Shown: positions 1 to 8,339 of the stretch, one piece after another | Numbering within the stretch: the stretch's first letter is position 1 | Layout of the letters: each line of letters opens with the position of its first letter | Assembly: GCF_003947415.1 (NCBI RefSeq) | Contig: NZ_QHKL01000001.1 | Span: 620,001-684,000, forward strand | DNA length: 64,000 bases | Direction of reading: 5' to 3' | DNA from: Amycolatopsis sp. WAC 01376 | Lineage (GTDB): Bacteria; Actinomycetota; Actinomycetes; Mycobacteriales; Pseudonocardiaceae | Made by a program: the position numbers and the translations under genes | Notes under the pieces: generated by a model | Databases searched by the model: none | The model's input: the letters and a program-made list of their open reading frames with translations, nothing else | Told to the model about the DNA's origin: nothing

Positions 1-748
1 TTCGATCGACCCGGAGCGCTACGCCGCCGTCATCCGGAAGGTCTACGCAGACCTCGAACAGCGCCGCCTGTCGATCAACGGCGAGCTGAACCAGGCCATC
101 CGCACCGCGTTCGCGCTGCTCTCGAACCACCGGATCACCATCTCGGTCAACGGGATCGACGGCATCGGCCAGGACATCGCCGTCCTCACCCTCACCGACG
201 GCAGGCAGGCGCTCGGCATCACCCAGGCCCACGGGGAAGACCTCCTGCAGTTCGCGCTGTTCGCGGACGAAGAGCTGGTCGAGGTCCTCGCCGGGGTCCT
301 GCCGCGGATGCGGCCCGCGTCGACCGGCCGCCGGACCCTCGTGCAGCAGGAAGAGCGCGCCGTCTCCGCGATGGCCGCGCGCCGTCAGGCGGAAGCGGAA
401 TTCGACGAGGAGGAGACCGACGCGTTCGGCAACCTCCAGTTCACCGGCGTCGTCCGCGCCCGGCCGGAAACCGCTTCCCCGCGCAACGACGAGAGCGACG
501 TCGCCGTCCTGGAGCAGGTGCTGTCCGGCACCCGCCTCGGCGGCGGGCACATCATCGTGAGCGGGATCGGCCGCCGCGGCGAGCGGCTCCGCTCGACGCC
601 GCTGAGCTGGCTCGACACAGAGGACGGCCGGTACCTGGTCTGGACAGAGACCGACGAAGCCTCCGGCGCCGTGATCGGTCACTACGACCCGGCGAGTCAG
701 TCGGGCGTGGCGAACGCGATCCGCGCGGCCATCGCTGACATCTACTGA
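1..748 (+). CDS. ESX secretion-associated protein, EspG family (5' truncated)
   Basis: The frame is open from base 2 to the stop at 746-748, so the N terminus lies upstream of the window. The visible part (about 248 residues) has the EspG-type pattern: an alternating beta region with ITISVNGIDGIG, a TDGRQALGITQ strand pair, and a C-terminal segment with GGGHIIVSGIGRRGER and a YLVWTET strand. EspG proteins are cytosolic chaperones that bind ESX substrates of the PE/PPE type. It is followed after 30 bp by two more ESX-type genes, and a full-length paralog lies at 39547-40311. The family call rests on motif style and context. Confidence 0.8.
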   Translation, partial: SIDPERYAAVIRKVYADLEQRRLSINGELNQAIRTAFALLSNHRITISVNGIDGIGQDIAVLTLTDGRQALGITQAHGEDLLQFALFADEELVEVLAGVLPRMRPASTGRRTLVQQEERAVSAMAARRQAEAEFDEEETDAFGNLQFTGVVRARPETASPRNDESDVAVLEQVLSGTRLGGGHIIVSGIGRRGERLRSTPLSWLDTEDGRYLVWTETDEASGAVIGHYDPASQSGVANAIRAAIADIY

Positions 749-778
749 CCCTCCTGAACCCGGCGAGAGGATCCTCCG

Positions 779-1186
779 TTGACCGAGGAAGCACAACAAC
801 TGCAGCCGATGATGGCGGTCCGGGGCAAGCTCGCGGGCACGGAGCTGAAGGCCCTGGCGAAGCAGGGCCGTTTCGCCGTCGACGAGAGCACCGGTGAAGA
901 GATGATCCGATCGCTCCAGGGAGTGATCGACAGTCTCGAAGAGCGCTGGAGCGCGCTGACCAAGCTGCGGAACACGCCGCCGATGAGCTCCACCGCGACC
1001 GCGCGCTGGGTGTCCGAGCACATGCACGGCACCGCGACGGACGCGCAGGGCCTGCTCACCCAGCTCGAAGCCGCCCGCGCCGAATTCCCGACCTACGTCG
1101 AGGCGATCGAACTCGCCAAGCGGAACTACCGGGAACGCGACGACGAGAACCAGCGCACCCTGACGCGGATCGACACCGAGATCTAA
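779..1186 (+). CDS. Small helical ESX-locus protein
   Basis: A 135-residue protein, probably from a TTG start preceded by GAGAGG at suitable spacing. It is predicted almost entirely helical and lacks signal peptide or membrane segments. Residues 30-110 (FAVDESTGEEM, then two long helices) resemble in order and length the 158-residue product at 38931-39407, so the two are probably paralogs. Lying between EspG and a large WXG/Gly-Pro protein, it is likely a WXG100-like or PE-like partner that forms a helical hairpin with the next product. No WxG motif is seen, so the exact class is open. Confidence 0.7.
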   Translation: MTEEAQQLQPMMAVRGKLAGTELKALAKQGRFAVDESTGEEMIRSLQGVIDSLEERWSALTKLRNTPPMSSTATARWVSEHMHGTATDAQGLLTQLEAARAEFPTYVEAIELAKRNYRERDDENQRTLTRIDTEI

Positions 1187-1198
1187 GAGGAGAGACCC

Positions 1199-3166
1199 GT
1201 GACCGAAGCCGCGGAGAAGACCACGAAGGTCTCCGACCCCCAGTCCGAGGACTACAACCCGGACGACCCGTTCTACGACATCACGGCCGACTCATCGTCC
1301 CCGTACTACGTCGGGCCGCTGGCCGACGAGGCCGCCTCCGGTGACGAGATCCGGGCCGGGGCCGCCGCCGGGACCGACCTGCTGTTCAACATCCTCGGCT
1401 GGGGTGACACGGCGCTCAACGGCTTCAAGGACATCTTCACGCAGAAGATGTACGAGGGGCAGCTGGACAAGGCGCGCGAGGGTCTCGACAAGGACCTGGA
1501 CATCCGCAAGCCCGGCGAGCCGCCGTCCACGGTCTGGGCCAACGCCACCCACGAGCAGATGCAGGCCGCGATCGCGGACAACGCGGATCCGGCCGCGGTG
1601 GGCGAGACCTCCGAAGAGTGGATCCGGGCGGGCAACGACCTGGCCACACACCAGCGCAACCTGGCGAAGGCGATCAACGCGAGCACGGCCAACTGGGAGG
1701 GCGAAGGCGGCGACGCGGCCCGCGAGCACCTCGCCGGTGTCGGCAAGTGGCTCGGCGCGACCGCGAACGGCGCGACACTGGCCGGGCGGCAGCAGCAGAT
1801 CCACTCGCAGACCCTCAACGAGACGCAGAAGCTGATGGCGGCGAACCCGCCGGTCGCGTTCAGCGTGCAGGAGGCCAACGCCAACCTGCAGACGATCACC
1901 GACCCGCACCTGTACATGGCGCAGCTCGGGAAGGACCTCTCGACCTTCAAGAAGCAGCAGGACGCGCGGGATCAGGCCGCGAAGGTGATGACCGACTTCG
2001 ACGGCACGGTCGGTTCGGCGATCGCCACCCCGGCGTTCCCCGCCCCGCCGAAGCTGCCGACCATGCAGGCGGCCAAGCAGCTGCAGGGCAGCGCCGCCGG
2101 CGGTGGAGCGGGCTCGCCCGCCCAGACGCTTCGCGACCGGATGGCACCCGAAGGCGCCGACGGCACCGTGGGCCCCGACGGGACCATCGCCGCTTCGGTG
2201 GACGGGACCACCCAGGGTGGAACCGGCGGGCCCGGCGGCGTGTCGCCGTTCAACGCGCCGAACGGCGGAGCTGGCGGCAGTGGTCCCGGTGGCAGCGGTC
2301 CGGGCGGCGGCTTCCCCGGCGGCGGTGGTCCTGGTGGTGGCTTCCCCGGTGGTGGCGGTCCCGGCTCCAACCCGGCGATGCCCACCATCCCGAACGGGCC
2401 GACCGGCGGCGAGACCTACAAACCCGCGGCGTCGGCGGGCCCCAACCTCCCGAACCTGCCCAAGATCGACGACAGCACGCGCACCACGGGCTACACACCG
2501 CCGTCCGTCACGCCGCCGTCGTTCACCCCGCCGAACATCTCCATCCCCGAAGGCGGCGGCGGACCGCGTCCCGGTGGCGGTCTCCCGTTCACCCCGCCGA
2601 ACATCCCGATCCCGAACGGGCCCACCGGCGGCGGACCGAGGCCGGTCATGCCGAACATCCCGCCGATCCCGCGGCCAGGTGGCATCGGCGAGCGGCTCGG
2701 CGGCCCCACGTTCCCGGACGGCAACTCGTACAAGGGCACGCCGTACAACCCGCCCAAACTCGGCATGCCGAACATCCCGGGCGGCGGCACCAGCGGTCTC
2801 GGCGGCAGCACCAGCGGCTTCGGCGGCGGGACCGGCGCGGGCGGCGCGGGTGCCGGCGGCGGTGGCCTCGGCGGTGCCGGAAAGGCGACGGGTTCGCTCG
2901 GTATGGGCGGCGCCGTCGGCGCGGGCGCGATGGACGCCGACGGGGCCGCGGCCCGCGCCGCCGGTTCCGGCGGCAAGCCGGGTACGACCGGCGGTATGCC
3001 GATGGGCGGCGGTATGGCGCCCGGTGCCGGCAAGGGACAGGGCCAGGACGACACGGAGCACAAGGCCGCCGAGTACCTCGAATCCGACGACCCGTCCTTC
3101 TTCGCCGCCGACGAGATCGTGGCCCCGCCGGTGATCGGCGACTGGAAGAACAAGGACTGGAAGTGA
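1199..3166 (+). CDS. Large WXG/PPE-like ESX substrate candidate with Gly/Pro-rich region
   Basis: A 655-residue protein from a GTG start behind a strong AAGAGGAGAG site. The first 290 residues are helical and include a NWEGEGG turn (WxG) of the WXG100/PPE type. Residues about 295-620 are a low-complexity Gly/Pro region with repeats such as FTPPNIPIPNGP. The last 45 residues become acidic and end in the ordered-looking tail EIVAPPVIGDWKNKDWK. A similar tail (APPVIGE) closes the unrelated-length protein at 36903-38363. The design suggests a secreted or surface-exposed type VII substrate; that is inference. The low-complexity region keeps several false frames open. Confidence 0.75.
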   Translation: MTEAAEKTTKVSDPQSEDYNPDDPFYDITADSSSPYYVGPLADEAASGDEIRAGAAAGTDLLFNILGWGDTALNGFKDIFTQKMYEGQLDKAREGLDKDLDIRKPGEPPSTVWANATHEQMQAAIADNADPAAVGETSEEWIRAGNDLATHQRNLAKAINASTANWEGEGGDAAREHLAGVGKWLGATANGATLAGRQQQIHSQTLNETQKLMAANPPVAFSVQEANANLQTITDPHLYMAQLGKDLSTFKKQQDARDQAAKVMTDFDGTVGSAIATPAFPAPPKLPTMQAAKQLQGSAAGGGAGSPAQTLRDRMAPEGADGTVGPDGTIAASVDGTTQGGTGGPGGVSPFNAPNGGAGGSGPGGSGPGGGFPGGGGPGGGFPGGGGPGSNPAMPTIPNGPTGGETYKPAASAGPNLPNLPKIDDSTRTTGYTPPSVTPPSFTPPNISIPEGGGGPRPGGGLPFTPPNIPIPNGPTGGGPRPVMPNIPPIPRPGGIGERLGGPTFPDGNSYKGTPYNPPKLGMPNIPGGGTSGLGGSTSGFGGGTGAGGAGAGGGGLGGAGKATGSLGMGGAVGAGAMDADGAAARAAGSGGKPGTTGGMPMGGGMAPGAGKGQGQDDTEHKAAEYLESDDPSFFAADEIVAPPVIGDWKNKDWK

Positions 3167-3492
3167 CGGCTTCGTTCGAGGTCGACCCGGACGACCTGAC
3201 CGCGCACGCGAGCCATCTCGAAGGGCTCGTGGACCGGCTGAACACCGCGCACGGCGCGACCGGTTCGGCGATGTCGTCGGACGCGTACGGTCTGCTGTGC
3301 GCGTTCCTGCCGCCGATCGTCAACCCGGCGGGCGAACGCGCGGCGGACACGATCAAGGCGGCGGCGGAAGGCATCCAGTCGACCGCGGACAACGTACGCA
3401 CCGCCGCGAAGTCCTATGTAGACGGTGACAAGACCAACGCGGAACCGTTCAAGGCGGACTTCAAGGCCTTGGACATCGGAGGGAAGCAGTGA
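3163..3492 (+). CDS. Type VII secretion target, EspC/WXG100-like small protein
   Basis: A 109-residue protein starting at a GTG that overlaps the previous stop (GTGA), which implies translational coupling. It lies in the 3' part of a much longer artefactual reading frame, so automated calling can miss it. The sequence MTASFEVDPDDLTAHA, a central GLLCAFLPPIVNP turn and a final long helix match the ESX-1 EspC-like (DUF2580) plan: two helices joined by a turn, no signal peptide. It is expected to be co-secreted or to pair with a partner from the same operon. Confidence 0.75.
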   Translation: MTASFEVDPDDLTAHASHLEGLVDRLNTAHGATGSAMSSDAYGLLCAFLPPIVNPAGERAADTIKAAAEGIQSTADNVRTAAKSYVDGDKTNAEPFKADFKALDIGGKQ

Positions 3493-4013
3493 CCGGCGGA
3501 AACGAGCTCGGCGAGCTCATGCTGGACCCCGACGAGGCCCAGCGCAAAATGGAGCGATGGGCGGCGGGGCTGGAAGAAAAGGCCCAGCGCTACGCGGCCG
3601 CTCAGGAGCGCACGGAGCAGCTGCGGCTGACCGCGGCCAGCTCCGACGGCGCCGTCAAGATCACCGTCGGGGCGGACGGTGGCGTGACGGACATCGAGTT
3701 CGGGAACAAGGCGAGGACGTACCCGCTGGAGGAACTGTCGCGGCAGATCCTCCAGACCATGCACCAGGCGCAGGCCGGTATCGCGGGCCAGGTCGCCGAG
3801 GTCATGCAGGAATCGCTCGGCGACGAGGACCAGGAGACCAGGGCGCTGATGATCGGCACCCTGCGCAGCCGCTTCCCCGAGATCGAAGAGGAAGAGCCGC
3901 CCGCGCCGCCCGCCCCGCCGGCGCCGTCGGCCGCCGACGCTCCGCCTCCGCCGCAGGCGCCTCGCGACAAACGCCACGAAGCACCGGAAGACGAAGAAAA
4001 CTCACCCTGGTAG
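3489..4013 (+). CDS. YbaB/EbfC-family nucleoid-type protein with acidic-proline tail
   Basis: A 174-residue protein, again GTGA-coupled to the upstream stop. Residues 10-115 have the YbaB/EbfC fold signature: N-terminal helix, GAVKITVGADGGVTDIEF beta hairpin, then helices with a LSRQILQTMHQAQ segment. Residues 130-174 form an acidic and proline-rich tail. YbaB proteins are small dimeric DNA-binding proteins, but the ESX-linked actinobacterial members are of unknown role. It is the last gene of the operon; 0.77 kb of non-coding repeats follows. Confidence 0.75.
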   Translation: MTGGNELGELMLDPDEAQRKMERWAAGLEEKAQRYAAAQERTEQLRLTAASSDGAVKITVGADGGVTDIEFGNKARTYPLEELSRQILQTMHQAQAGIAGQVAEVMQESLGDEDQETRALMIGTLRSRFPEIEEEEPPAPPAPPAPSAADAPPPPQAPRDKRHEAPEDEENSPW

Positions 4014-4700
4014 AACGGCTGGGTCCTCGTGAGTGGTGGGGACGGTTCTCTTGAGGGGTAGGGCAAACGTGTCGTGGCGTGGGGCCGGTGTCGCTCCTGT
4101 GTTCGCGTTCTCCTGGTAGTGAGGGCCTCTTTGCCTACCTTGACGGTAGTGAAGGAGGCTTTCGCTACCGTCGGATGTGATCCCTGGTGACCGTGGGGCG
4201 GCTGTGACCTCGACGGCCGGTCGTGAAGTACATGAAGGACCCCCTTCCTTGCGCTAGGCGCCAGGGTCCCGGCAAAGTCGCATAACTGCTGGTCGGCTCC
4301 GCCGCTGGAGCGGGACAAGGCGAACGTGTCGAGGTGGACCCGACAGGAGCGGGCTCCCGCAAGGAGCCTCACCCGGCTCTTGACTGTCCACAAGGGACCC
4401 TTTACGAGACAAAGGTGCCCGATTTGGGCGACTTGCACGGTTTCGCGAGAGGGTCGTGAGTGATTTTTGTTGTTCTAACCCTCATTGCCACTCACGACCC
4501 CCCGCAGAAACGTGCATACCGGCATCAATCGGACACTCAATCGTCCGGCGGTGTCCCTTATGGACGCTGAAGCCCCGCCAGCGCCCGGAATCAGGCCTGC
4601 CAACAGTGCAGGAATAGTCGCCTGACCTGCAAGATCTCGACTTTGCCGGGACCCTGCGCCTAGGTACAGGAAGGGGTCCTCCTTCATGTACTTCGGCAAG
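4014..4700. other. Non-coding region rich in inverted repeats
   Basis: No reading frame here shows the codon bias of the neighbours. The region lies between convergent genes and holds at least three dyads: an imperfect hairpin around 4117-4168 (GGTAGTGA...TCGCTACC), a 12-bp stem GGGTCGTGAGTG/CACTCACGACCC at 4451-4462 and 4489-4500, and a long inverted pair (4226-4280 and 4638-4693). A small RNA or degraded mobile element cannot be excluded. Confidence 0.6.
4226..4693. repeat. Long imperfect inverted repeat (about 55-bp arms, 357 bp apart)
   Basis: The arm at 4226-4280 begins AAGTACATGAAGGA and ends GGTCCCGGCAAAGTCG. The reverse complement of 4638-4693 begins and ends with the same strings and differs only by a few substitutions and indels in the middle. 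The arms enclose non-coding sequence that contains a further hairpin. No transposase is present, so this could be a miniature element or a very long structured terminator. Confidence 0.75.
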
Positions 4701-4784
4701 GCGTGACTCGCCTCCAAGCACGTGAGTTACGCCCTCAATCACGTGAGTTCCGTCTTCAATCACGCGAGTTCGGCGTTGCGTCAG
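4701..4784. repeat. Array of four 21-bp-period units (array IV)
   Basis: Four consecutive units begin at 4701, 4722, 4743 and 4764. The two middle units share GTGAGTT, a central CG and the ending TCAATCAC, with exact 21-bp spacing. The last unit runs into the stop codon region of the diguanylate cyclase gene. Unit ends (ATCAC then GYG) match those of the arrays at 11.9, 31.0 and 56.9 kb. Confidence 0.7.
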
Positions 4785-6076
4785 GCGGCGGCCAGCGAGA
4801 CGACGCGGTTCCGGCCGCTGTTCTTCGCCTGGTAGAGCGCGGAGTCGGCGACGTGCAGCAGCCGCTCCAGCACGGTCCCGCCCGACGGGTAGACCGCGAC
4901 GCCGATCGACACCGAAAGACCCCGCACGACCCGCGGCCCCGAAGCGGTCACGACCTCGACCTCGATCGCCATCACCGCCTGCCGGACCCGCTCGGCCACG
5001 GGGATCACGTCGGTCTCCGTCGCGCCGGGAAGCAGCACGACGAACTCTTCGCCGCCGAAGCGCCCGACGGAGTCGTAGTCGCGCACGTGCTCGGAGATCG
5101 TCTCCGCGACGACCTTGAGCACGACGTCGCCCGCGAGGTGCCCGTAGACGTCGTTGACCTGTTTGAAGTGGTCGAGGTCGAGCATCAGCACCCCGAGTTT
5201 GCTCTTCGCCCTTGCCGCCGACGAAAGCTCCCGTTCGCTGAGCACATGCCACGCGTGCGCGTTCAGCACGCCGGTCTTGCCGTCGATGTTCGCCGCGATC
5301 TCCAGTTGCCGCACCAGCACACTGCGGTGCAGCACCAGCACGGGCAGCAGGACGAACGGGACGAGCGCGGGCGCGTGCACGATGCCCAGCGCGGTCGAGG
5401 TCCCGAGCACCAGGGTGGTGACCTCCAGCAGGTTGTCGTCGCCGGAGCCGAACAGCGAACGCGGCGACCGGCCCCCCGTGTGCAGGTACACCGAAAGCGC
5501 CACGACGAACGCGTTGGCCACGGTGAACACGGCCGCCGCCTCGACGATCTTCAGCGAACCGGCGAACCCGACGGGCAGACCGTTCCATCCGGAGACGATG
5601 GCGCCGGAAGCCAGGCAGGACAGCACGATCGCCGCCGCGCAGTACACGACGCGGTAGGCGGGGCGGTGGCTCATCCCCCGCCACACCCGGAGCCAAAGGT
5701 GCAGGTAGATGAGCAGGCCGAGGGCGAGCGCGAGCCCGGACGGCAGGACGAGCACCCCCGCGAACGTCCACACCGAAGTCATGTTGATGTGCGGCCGGTC
5801 ACAAAGCGTGCGCCGCAACCGTTCCACCGAACGCGAAAGCTCGGCCTGCAGGAAAGCAAGGCCGAGCAGTGATCCAAATCGGACGAATTCCGTAGTCTCG
5901 TAGTTCGATCGGAGCAGGGCGACTACGGCGACTGCCGCCGCAAGTCCTTCCACCACAAGAAAAACCGCCGGCACCCCGCGTGGTCCGGACCATAAGTCCC
6001 AGTTTCGGACCCAGGTTCTCAGCCGCGTACCGGCCCCTTCTCCGACGAGTTCCGCATCCCCCATAATCATCGTCAC
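4781..6076 (-). CDS. Membrane diguanylate cyclase (GGDEF)
   Basis: A 431-residue protein with about seven hydrophobic segments over residues 25-260 and a C-terminal GGDEF domain. The active site is RFGGEEF and the upstream LDLDHFKQVND metal/substrate motif is intact. RDYD lies exactly five residues before GGEEF, which fits the RxxD inhibitory site, so c-di-GMP feedback is expected. It should make c-di-GMP from two GTP at the inner membrane face. No EAL domain is present. I chose the GTG at 6076 after GGAAGGGGG; the ATG at 6070 is an alternative. The reading frame extends further upstream but lacks coding character there. Confidence 0.88.
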   Translation of the reverse strand: MTMIMGDAELVGEGAGTRLRTWVRNWDLWSGPRGVPAVFLVVEGLAAAVAVVALLRSNYETTEFVRFGSLLGLAFLQAELSRSVERLRRTLCDRPHINMTSVWTFAGVLVLPSGLALALGLLIYLHLWLRVWRGMSHRPAYRVVYCAAAIVLSCLASGAIVSGWNGLPVGFAGSLKIVEAAAVFTVANAFVVALSVYLHTGGRSPRSLFGSGDDNLLEVTTLVLGTSTALGIVHAPALVPFVLLPVLVLHRSVLVRQLEIAANIDGKTGVLNAHAWHVLSERELSSAARAKSKLGVLMLDLDHFKQVNDVYGHLAGDVVLKVVAETISEHVRDYDSVGRFGGEEFVVLLPGATETDVIPVAERVRQAVMAIEVEVVTASGPRVVRGLSVSIGVAVYPSGGTVLERLLHVADSALYQAKNSGRNRVVSLAAA

Positions 6077-6210
6077 CGGTCCCCCTTCCGTACGCAATTC
6101 AATGTATCCGAGGTAGTACTGAGGGTGGCTCGAGTCAATTCCGGAACACACAGATGGAGCAGTGGGAGGGAGGACCATCATGAACGGTCGTGAGGACTGA
6201 TCCCACCGAT

Positions 6211-7473
6211 TCAGCCGGTTCGGCTCCCGGCCGGGAGCCAGACATCCGGCCCGGTGGCGATGGTGCGTTTCCACGCCATCGCCATCGGGCCGGCCGAGGC
6301 GACGGCGACCGTCGCGGCCACCCCGACGGCCACGAACGGACCGGTCAGCTGGGCGAGACCGCCCGCGAGCATGATCCCGATTCCTTGTACGGTCACCAAA
6401 CTCGTCGAGGTCAGGCCCATCACCTGCGCCCGGACGCCGTCCGGCACCGCACGCGCCATCAGCGCCACGGCCTGCAGGTGGTACGGCGCCGCGAACGCGC
6501 CGCTGAGCCCGATCAACGCGAGACAGACCGGCAGTGACGGATGAAAGAAGACAAAGACCAAGGGAACGACGGATGCGATGGCGAGAATGCCGACCATTCG
6601 CGTTTTCCGTCGCGCCGGAACCCATTTCGTGAAGATCCACGATCCAATTACCGAACCCACCGGATCCGCCGCGAGAATGAGACCGACCGCGAAACTCCCC
6701 GCCCCGAGTCCGACGGCGAGCGGCGCCGCGAGCCCTTCCGGTGCGATGGCGAACCCGGCGAGCATCTTCAGCCCGAAGAGCACGCGGATTCCCTTGCCCT
6801 GCCACAGTTCCCTGACGCCTTCACCACTGAAAGCCCGCGCCACACGGCTTTTCACCGAAGATTCCGTGGTGGCGGGCCCCCGGCGACGGACCCCTGTGGA
6901 CACGAGCAGCGCCGAGACCACAAAGGTCGCCGCGTCGATCACCAGTCCCCAGTGGGGCGTCACGAGCCCGATCACCAGTCCGCCACCACCGAATCCGGCC
7001 AGCTGTGCCGTTTGGATGGTGATCGTGCGGACCGCGAGCCCGGCGACGTACCGGTCGCCTTCGAGGACGTCCGGGAGCAACGCGAGCTGTGCCGCCCGAA
7101 ACGGGCCGCCCGCCATCGTCAGGATCACCAGCAGCCCGGCCAGCACCGGCAACGGCGTCCCCGGGACCGCCATCAGCGCCGCGATCGCCGCGCGCAGCAG
7201 GTCGCAGACGATCATCACCGTCCGCCGCGAATACCGGTCCGCCAGTCCGGCGAACAGGGTGCCGCCGATCAGCGTCGGCAGATACGTCAGCCCGTAGGTG
7301 AGCCCGGTCAGCCCCGCGGACGCCGTTCTTTCCCACACCAGCACCGACAACGCGACCCTGGCCAGCTGGTCACCGGCCTGCGAAAACGCCTCTGCCGCCC
7401 ATAACGCACGGAACTCGCCGACCACGAAAGCGGCCTTGAACGGTGCGTTCCGAGCGGAATCCCCCTTCTCCAT
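6211..7473 (-). CDS. MFS transporter
   Basis: A protein of about 420 residues with regularly spaced hydrophobic helices. The loop between helices 2 and 3 carries the MFS signature GLADRYSRRTV, and an ordinary central loop separates the two halves. The start at 7473 (MEKGDSARN) follows GGGGAGGGG closely; an upstream in-frame GTG at 7494 is less likely. The overall style matches actinobacterial drug-efflux or siderophore-exporter MFS proteins, but no substrate can be assigned. It stands alone between the cyclase and a convergent-free spacer before the amidotransferase-like gene on the same strand. Confidence 0.82.
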   Translation of the reverse strand: MEKGDSARNAPFKAAFVVGEFRALWAAEAFSQAGDQLARVALSVLVWERTASAGLTGLTYGLTYLPTLIGGTLFAGLADRYSRRTVMIVCDLLRAAIAALMAVPGTPLPVLAGLLVILTMAGGPFRAAQLALLPDVLEGDRYVAGLAVRTITIQTAQLAGFGGGGLVIGLVTPHWGLVIDAATFVVSALLVSTGVRRRGPATTESSVKSRVARAFSGEGVRELWQGKGIRVLFGLKMLAGFAIAPEGLAAPLAVGLGAGSFAVGLILAADPVGSVIGSWIFTKWVPARRKTRMVGILAIASVVPLVFVFFHPSLPVCLALIGLSGAFAAPYHLQAVALMARAVPDGVRAQVMGLTSTSLVTVQGIGIMLAGGLAQLTGPFVAVGVAATVAVASAGPMAMAWKRTIATGPDVWLPAGSRTG

Positions 7474-7545
7474 GAGCCCCTCCCCTTGGCTCACGGTAGT
7501 CGATCACTTTCGCTGTGTCAGCGGCCATCCGGCGCACGACCGCCG

Positions 7546-8262
7546 TCAGCGTCCACTATGGACAGACAGATTCGCGTGCTCCACGGCGGCACGAGCGAAG
7601 GCCCCGACGAGCGGATGGGGGCGGGTGCCGTCGCCGGCGAGTTCCGGTTGGAACAGTGTCGCCAGGAAGAACGGGTGCTCCGGCAGTTCCGCGATCCGCG
7701 CGTCGCCCTCGCCGTCGAATCCACTGAAGACGAGCCCGTTCGCCGCCAACGTGTCCCGATGCCTGGCGTCGAGGCCGTACGAACAGTGGTACCGCTCAAC
7801 GGAACGCTCCGCGCCGAGGATGCGCGCGGCCAGCGTTCCCGGCGTGACGTGGATGGCACTCTCGTGCCCGACGAGCGAACACGCCAGCGGCACGATCAAC
7901 TGCTCGGCCGACTCCGGCGCGTTCTCCGCGTGCCCGATTCCGCCGAGACCGCAGACGTTCCGTGCGAATTCCAGCAACGCGTGCTGGAAACCGGCGCAGG
8001 TGCCGAGGAACGGGATGCCGTTCTCGCGGGCGGCGCGCACGGTGTCCACCGCGCCGGCTTCGGACCGATAGGGGCTGCCGGGCACCAGCCAGACGGCGTC
8101 GAAACCGGTGACGTCGCCGACGGCGCCGGTCGGGATCCAGTAGGCGTCGAGTTCGAGGCCATCACGTTCGGCGAGACGGTCGAAGAGCATCGGGATCCGG
8201 ACGTGGGAGCGGACGCCGTCCGAACGGTCACCCACCAGGGCGACGCGGGCTGTCTGTGTCAT
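7546..8262 (-). CDS. CTP synthase C-terminal-like amidotransferase homolog
   Basis: A 238-residue stand-alone class I glutamine amidotransferase-like domain. Residues 85-103 (GTCAGFQHALLEFARNVCG) strongly resemble the nucleophile elbow and following helix of the CTP synthase glutaminase domain, with Cys89 as nucleophile. The canonical His of the HPE motif is Gln205 here (FQPE), so the catalytic triad is incomplete. It matches the family named CTP synthase C-terminal region-related (seleno)protein in databases, as I recall it; the residue here is Cys (TGC), not Sec. The function is unknown. It diverges from a LysR gene across 77 bp. Confidence 0.75.
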   Translation of the reverse strand: MTQTARVALVGDRSDGVRSHVRIPMLFDRLAERDGLELDAYWIPTGAVGDVTGFDAVWLVPGSPYRSEAGAVDTVRAARENGIPFLGTCAGFQHALLEFARNVCGLGGIGHAENAPESAEQLIVPLACSLVGHESAIHVTPGTLAARILGAERSVERYHCSYGLDARHRDTLAANGLVFSGFDGEGDARIAELPEHPFFLATLFQPELAGDGTRPHPLVGAFARAAVEHANLSVHSGR

Positions 8263-8307
8263 GCGGCCATCCTGACCCGCGGGCCGAGTTCAGCGCCAAC
8301 GATGATC

Positions 8308-8324
8308 CTTGCTGAAGTCATAAG
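8308..8324. promoter_or_regulatory. Candidate LysR operator (CTT-N11-AAG)
   Basis: The divergent 77-bp spacer between the amidotransferase-like gene and the LysR gene contains CTT (8308-8310), 11 bases, then AAG (8322-8324). This is the T-N11-A palindrome typical of LysR-type binding sites. A -10-like GATACT (8326-8331) abuts it and precedes the lysR ATG by 8 nt, consistent with autoregulation. Confidence 0.4.
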
Positions 8325-8339
8325 CGATACTGATGCACC

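Noticed and set aside
1292..3061. Long minus-strand frame opposite the Gly/Pro-rich gene
   Set aside because: It is a shadow of a low-complexity GC-rich gene; the translation is Arg/Ala/Gly-rich and without domain structure.
4226..4693. Insertion sequence
   Set aside because: No transposase reading frame or target duplication is visible between or beside the arms.
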